A DNA stretch of 64,000 nucleotides from Capra hircus (taxonomy: Eukaryota > Chordata > Mammalia > Artiodactyla > Bovidae), in assembly GCF_001704415.2 (NCBI RefSeq), contig NC_030817.1:38203550-38267549 (forward strand). The letters run 5' to 3'. Both the position numbers and the translations under genes were made by a program. This document shows, one piece after another, positions 58,025 to 64,000 of the stretch. The notes beneath the pieces are model-generated. The model saw nothing but the letters and a program-made list of their open reading frames with translations. It made no database searches and was not told the origin of the DNA. Position 1 is the first letter of the stretch; the number at the start of each line of letters is the position of its first letter.

Positions 58025-58402
58025 TAGGTGTCTTAGTCTACTTGGGCTGCTGTAACAAAATAACATAGACTGGGTGGCTTAAACAACAGACATTCATTCC
58101 TTGAAGTTCTGGAGGCTGTGAAGTCCAAGGTGTAGGTGTGAGCAAAATACATTCCTGCCGAGGACACTCTTCAGATCTTGCAGATGGCTGCCTTCTGCTG
58201 TGCCCTCACAGGGTGGAAAGAGAGAGTACTGGTCTCTCTTCTTATTTTAAGGCCAGTATTCCCATCATAGGGGCCCTACACTTACACACCATCTAAACAA
58301 TTGTTTCCCTGAGACTCCCACCTCCAAATACCTTTACATTGGAGGTTAGGACTTCAGTGTATACATTTTGGGGGAGGACACAAACATTCAGTCCATGACA
58401 GC
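58025..58402 (-). mobile_element. MaLR-type LTR (MST/MLT1-like)
   Basis: GTCTTAGTCTACTTGGGCTG, TAACAAAATAACATAGACTG, GTTCTGGAGGCTGTGAAGTC and GGGGGAGGACACAAACATTC: antisense LTR, well preserved. Confidence 0.78.
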
Positions 58403-60494
58403 AGGAAACTGGTTACACAAAATATGGTAGAATTGTATTATGTTAAAAACAATGGAGTAAATTCATATATGTTGATACAGATAATACCTGAGATACATAT
58501 TTATGAGAAAAGTTACCGTATAAGCAATATTTCATTTGTGATAAAAACAGCGTTTAAGCATGAGTTTGCAAAGACAATTTCTTGAGGGCTATTTAAGAAA
58601 ACTCCAGAGTGACTCTGGAGTAAGATAGCGAGAAGGCATATTTTTACTTTTCAGGTTATGCCCTGTTCTGTTGTATTTTAAGTTTTTTACAATGAGTAAC
58701 ATTTAAAAAGAAAGAAAAAAGAAAGAAATGAAAATTCTATCCCGTTCTTCAAGCTTCAACTCAAATGCCCACACCTCCTTTAGAATTGTTCCCCAATATC
58801 CCTGGTGAAAGTAATCTTTCTCACATCCAAGGGCACCTCTCACATTCTCTGATTCCCCTGTATTGAGCCCTTTCAGGGAAGGGGACTTGCCTCATTTATT
58901 GTTGTAACCTCAGAAACTACTGCATACAGCATACGTGCAGCAAAAGTTTCTTGTCCCTGACAATAAAGCACCTTGAACTTAGGGAATAAATGTGTGTAAA
59001 AGACGAGTAACAGACTCTTCCAAATACTAACCAGAAGTCTGGGGTGGGGCGGAGGGAGGGTAGTGTCTGTGAATTAAAATGTTTATATAGCATAAGGAAG
59101 GTGTACTGGTTCTTTTTCCTTAAGGTTGAAATATTCTTATTTGTTTCTGCTTATCTGTGATCCTTTTGTTTTCTGTATTTTTTTAAAGAGAGTTGCTGCT
59201 GTTTGCACTATTTTGTAAAGAAGCCTTTAGCAGTGGCATGAATCATCAGATATATTTTATTAGGTTCCCATCTGATGGTACATCAATGGCAATATCTGTA
59301 CATACTTTACTTTTCCCATTACATTTTTATTTCATTTGTGGAGTGCTTCAGTTTCTAGCTAGCTCTTGTTTTAATATTGCCTTGCAACCTAGGGAAATCC
59401 AGTTTGTTCATGTGTTTCTCAGGATCCAAATAAAAACCATGCTATTTTATTTTGATCTCTAAAAGCTAATTTTGAATATATGACAGCCTGTTGTTTTTCT
59501 CAGTCTTGCCAAAATTTAAATCTGTGGTAAAAACTATACTTGGAAAAGAGCTATAAACAATGTATTGTGGTAAATGTATTCTATATAATGACCTAATTTG
59601 ATATTACAGGTTATTACCAGATTATGATTAAAGATAGGTATTTCAGAGTTTAATATTAATTTTGAAATGCTTTGGACTACAGTTTTAATAATGTGACCAT
59701 TCACTTTTTTTTTTTTCATTCTAGACCAGTGATTCTAAAATCTTACAATTCATTGAACCCTAGTTAGAAAATGTTTTGTATTTTTCTTGGTACGAGTAGT
59801 GATTGATGGGTATTCATATTAGACATTTTTGAATGCCTAGCACAGTGCTTACACTGTTATTATTCAAAGGAAGAGCTGGCATCATGTCTAGATTTACACA
59901 GTGATGATTACTATACACTATTTTCTATGATAAATTAAGATGAATCTCAAGAGAGGAGAAATTCTTAGAAAATCTCTCTCCTGCTCTCTGAAAGCTGACA
60001 AAACAACTGTCCTTTACATGTAAGTAATATATCAGGCTGTCTGCAAAATAAATGTTCATCCATTTCAATCCATCGACTTGAAAGAAATATTTTTAGGCAT
60101 TGCATTTAAAATATGTATAATTTGGAAAAGAAGAATTTCTTGCTTCCATTCAGTGATTATTCCTTCCTTTTAGGCCTCAGACTCCTTTAATAATTCATTG
60201 AAAACTCTAAATCCTCTACCCTGAAAAATACATAAACATGGAAATTGCACGTGTTAATGTTCTTTTAATCTAGACATAACCTTGTGCTAGTAACTTAAAA
60301 ATATTTTTTGAGTGCTCATAGCTTAATTTATAGAGGCTTCTCAGAAAGTAAAAATTAAAAAAAAAAAGATACTTATAGTATCCTGTGTGTGTACTGTGAG
60401 CTCACTGCCAGCCTCCTTCCCCCCATCCCTACTACTCTCTTATCCCTGTGTCAGTTTAAAAGTTTCCTAAATATGATCTTTTGCTCGGGGACAG

Positions 60495-60636
60495 GTTTAA
60501 GTGACACTTCTCCAGATGAAGGGTTAATAGAGGACTTGGCCGTAGAAGATAAGGCCGTGGAGCAGCTGGCAGAAGGCTTGCTTTCTCACTACTTGCCAGA
60601 CCTGCAGAGATCGAAACAAGCTCTCCAGGAACTCAC
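60495..60636 (+). CDS. BLOC1S6: BLOC1S6 (pallidin) coding exon 2
   Basis: 142 bases after a GGGACAG acceptor, ending at CTCAC/GTGAGC; 2+138+2 bases, so phase 1 in and phase 2 out. It completes G28 and continues LSDTSPDEGLIEDLAVEDKA ... HYLPDLQRSKQALQEL, residues 28-74 plus two bases of codon 75 (Thr). The acidic stretch leads into the first heptads of the coiled coil by which BLOC1S6 pairs with other BLOC-1 subunits. No stop or shift. Exons 3 to 5 would lie beyond the window. Confidence 0.97.
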
Positions 60637-61981
60637 GTGAGCCGGCGAAAACCACTGACACCTCTCTCCCCTCTGGCATAGTCATAGTTCACTGTATAAG
60701 TAACGTATATACTGTATTAGGGGTATATTTTATAGCATATAATACCATAGAGTATTTCTTTATCTTTTGTGATAGCAAATGGACATGGAGTAGTTAAATT
60801 ACACACATACTATCCTGTGATTTAAATGTAAAAAGTGAGATGAATGCTCCTAGAGTATTTGGTGTCTTCTAAGAAGTACGCCTAAATCTTATCTAGATGC
60901 TGATTAGTTTTGGTTTCTCACCACCATTTTAAGAAAGTACTGTCTCTTGGGAATGTTGCAAATGGGTTTATGTCTATTTCTGAGTAGAGCTGCAAAATTG
61001 TCTCCATGAGAGTCACATTTGTTTTCTATTGTTGGTTCACATGAGTTGCCAGAAAGTTCTAATTACCTCTTCTTGAGATGACCCATTTCAGTCCTAGTTA
61101 ATGGAATGGAGCTCTACTAGCTAACTAAAAGATTGGGGAATAAGCTAAGAGACGAACAGGATAAGGGAGAATGGAACCCATAGTGTGTGATCAGAGTGTG
61201 AGCCCAGAGTGTGATCAGTATGCAGAAATTATACTCTGACTTTATCAGTTTCCACCCAGAAACAAATACCTGAGCTTCTAATTCCTCTTGGGTTAGGACC
61301 TCTCTGAATTGCCCACACTGGCCTATTATTTCTTTTTTGTGGTGGTCAGCTTTAAACTCGCTATGAACAGCTGCTGCACCAAGGCTTACTCTTTGAAAAC
61401 TAATCTCACAAGCCTTTATTAGGTCAAAAGGAGAGGAGTAATCAACAATGTTGTCCATTTTGTAAATATTAGTAACCAATGTTAAAATCCTTGGGTTTGA
61501 AGATGATAAATGAGTACAAAGATGATACTGTGTTCTATTACATGTGGTACCCTACTGTAGTTAAGGGAGTTTGTAACATTCTTAGTTTTCTGCTAGTTCC
61601 AAGTGAGATATTTTTTTATTCCTTGTGTGTGTTATGTCTTGTATTTTAACACCAGTCAGTGCTTGTGGCAGAAAAGTCATAAAGATTTTGTGAGTGAGTT
61701 TGGATGATGTGTGATAGACTGAAGGAGGGTAAGCAACTCTGCAAGCAAAGCACATTAGAGAACACTTTATGTATAAAAAGCTGGGAATCAAGTAAATGGA
61801 AAGTGTAATTGGTGAGGACATTGGCTGAAATTTAGTGTTTGAACAGCCCCATTTATCTTCTTAGGCATCTGGACAATGATGATGAGGATGATAGTAATTT
61901 CAGCTACTGTTTATAACAATTGAATATGATAAATAAGCAGTTAGTAAAGTTCTTAAGTGTTAAGGAAAGATAAGCACTCAT

Positions 61982-63382
61982 TGTGCCAGCAAATTTGGAA
62001 AACTCAGCAGTGGCCACAGGACTGGAAAAGGTCAGTTTTCATTCCAATCCCAAAGAGAGGCAATGTCAAAGAATGCTCAAACTACTGCACAATTGCACTC
62101 ATCCCCATGCTAGCAAAGTAATGCTCAAAATTCTCCAAGCCAGGCTTCAACGGTACGTGAACCGTGAACTTCCAGATGTTCAAGCTGGATTTAGAAAAGG
62201 CAGAGAACCAGAGATCAAATTGCCAACATCCGTTGGATCATTGAAAAAGCAAGAGAGATCCAGAAAAACATCTACTTCTGCTTCATTGACTACGCTAAAG
62301 CCTTGGACTAGGTGGATCACAACAAACTGGAAAAATCATAAAGAGATGGGAATCCCAGACCACCTGACTTGTCTCCTGAGAAATCTGTATGCTGGTCAAA
62401 AAGCAATAGTTAGAACTGGACGTGGAACAACAGACTGGTTCCCAGTCAGGAAAGGAGTACGTCAAGGCTGTATATTGTCACCTTGCTTATTTAACTTATA
62501 TGCAGAGTACATCATGAGAAATGCTGGGCTGGATGAATCAAGCTGGAATCAAGATTGTTGGGAAAAATATCAATAACCTCAGATATGCAGATGACACCAC
62601 CCTTATGGCATAAAGAGAAGAAGAACTAAAGAGCCTCTTGATGAAAGTGAAAGAGGAGAGTGAAAAAGCTGGCTTAAAACTCAGCATTCAGAAAACTAAG
62701 ATCATGGCATCTGATCCCATTGCTTCATGGTAAATAGATGGGGAAACAGTGGAAACAGTGTCAGACTTTATTGTTTTGGGCTCCAAAATCACCGCAGAGG
62801 ATAACTACAGCCATAAAATTAAAAGACGCTTGCTCCTTGAAAGAAAAACTATGACCAACCTAGACAGCATATTAAAAAGCAGAGATACTACTTTGCTGAC
62901 AAAGGTCTGTCTAGTCAAAGCTATGGTTTTTCCAGTAGTCATGTATAGATGTGAGAGTTGGATTATAAAGAAAGCTGAGCACTGAAGAACTGATGCTTTT
63001 GAACTGTGGTGTTGAAGACTCTTGAGAGTCCGTTGGACTGCAAGGAGATCCAACCAGTCAATCCTAAAGGAAATCAGTCCTAAATATTCATTGGAATATT
63101 CATTGGAAACTGATGTTGAGGCTGAAACTCCAATACTTTGTCCACCTGATGTGAAGAACTAACTCATTGGAAAAGACCCTGATGCTGGGAAAGATTGAAG
63201 GTGGGAGGAGAAGAGGACGGACGACAGAGGATTAGATGGTTGGATGGCATTGCTGACTTGATAGACATGAGTTTGAGTAACCTCCAGGAGTTGCTGATGG
63301 ACAGGGAAGCCTGTCGTGGTGCAGTCCTTGGAGTCGCAAAGAGTTTTGCATGACTGAGCTACTGAACTGAACTGAGCTGAAG
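61982..63382 (+). pseudogene. old BovB LINE, decayed ORF2
   Basis: Starts in the CQQIWKTQQW-like region (61984) and runs to the GAACT tail (about 63382). Frames change at least near 62105, 62205, 62325 and 62540. TATGCAGATGAC encoding YADD survives at 62584-62595, but TAA follows at 62611. A repeated TATTCATTGGA (63087-63107) is a small local duplication. Confidence 0.9.
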
Positions 63383-63429
63383 CAAACTTCAGAGAAAGAA
63401 AAAAGAAATTTATGGGTCAAGTTAAGCGC

Positions 63430-64000
63430 TTTCTAGACTATTCCGTTGATCAGTGTTTCTGTTCTTTCAGTAATACCATGCTATCTTGATTTTTGTAGTT
63501 TCTGTAATGAAATTTGAAATTTGGTAATGTAAGTAATATAAGTCTTCCAGTTTTATTTTTCTTCTGTATGTCTTGGCTAGTCTGGGTCTTTGGCTTTCCA
63601 TGTGAATTTTGGAGTCAGTTTGTTGACATCTACAAAATAACTTGCTGGGATTTAGCTTGAGATTGCATTGACCCTATGGATCAAGTTGGGAAGAATTGAT
63701 ATCTTAGCATGTTGAGTTTTTTATTCCATGTACTTAGACTATCTCTTCCGTATTTAGATCTCATTTATTTCTTTCATTAGAATTTAATAGTTTTTACATA
63801 TAGAGCCTATATGTATTTTGTTAGATTTATACCAAAGTATATTTTATTTGACAGGGATTATTGTCAGTGGTATTGATTTTTTATTCTAATTATGCATTGC
63901 TGATATGTATGAAAGCGGCTGACTTTTGTATGTTAACTTTGTATTCTGAAACCTTGCTGTATCCATATTTTCATTCCTGATTTTCTTCTGTTGTTGATTC
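63430..64000 (-). mobile_element. L1 LINE ORF2 fragment, continues past the edge
   Basis: Antisense L1: TTTGGCTTTCCATGTGAATT, GGGATTTAGCTTGAGATTGC and ATTGACCCTATGGATCAAGT. Typical of L1 ORF2 3' coding DNA; broken. Confidence 0.8.

Larger units (their letters stand above)
56426..60494 (+). other. BLOC1S6: BLOC1S6 intron 1
   Basis: A GT-AG intron of 4.07 kb (GTAAGT ... GGGACAG). It contains L2, L1 and MaLR relics. 56650-57360 and 58960-60490 show nothing recognised. Confidence 0.9.
60637..64000 (+). other. BLOC1S6: BLOC1S6 intron 2 (start)
   Basis: Begins GTGAGC. 60640-61980 shows nothing recognised. It then holds a BovB and an antisense L1. The acceptor is not in the window. Confidence 0.85.

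Overview
The window is nuclear DNA of a ruminant (cattle, sheep, goat or a close relative). It is full of BovB LINEs, BovB-derived Bov-A2 and Bov-tA SINEs and artiodactyl CHR-type tRNA SINEs, all with intact hallmarks. It contains split exons with GT-AG junctions of two mammalian genes. I cannot tell the ruminant species apart by eye.

Layout: (1) 1-10500, the 5' part of SLC30A4 (zinc transporter ZnT4) on the minus strand: coding exon 3 (117-263), a 9.3 kb intron, coding exon 2 with the start codon (9604-9994), and a CpG-island promoter (about 9930-10640). (2) 10.6-56.0 kb, an intergenic block with no convincing gene. It is made of layered transposons: a Tigger-like DNA element, a solo LTR containing four generations of nested SINE/LINE insertions (16.9-18.4 kb), L1 and MaLR debris, a nested, twin-primed BovB (30.5-31.7 kb), and a 5.0 kb class I endogenous retrovirus (34812-39825) with both LTRs, a tRNA-Gly-type primer site and broken gag, pol and env. 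(3) 56.0-64 kb, a second CpG island and the first two coding exons of BLOC1S6 (pallidin) on the plus strand; the remaining exons lie beyond the right edge. The gene order SLC30A4 (minus) then BLOC1S6 (plus) is the one known from mammals.

Both genes serve membrane compartments: ZnT4 loads zinc into vesicles, and BLOC1S6 is a BLOC-1 subunit needed for lysosome-related organelles. They are head to head but about 46 kb apart, so they do not share a promoter.

I found no CRISPR, operon or other new molecular system. The most interesting content is structural: reconstructable transposon insertion histories with target-site duplications, the retrovirus, a BovB fold-back chimera, and a CLEAR-like E-box in the BLOC1S6 promoter. 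Repeat family names come from recognition of consensus sequence, not from a database search.
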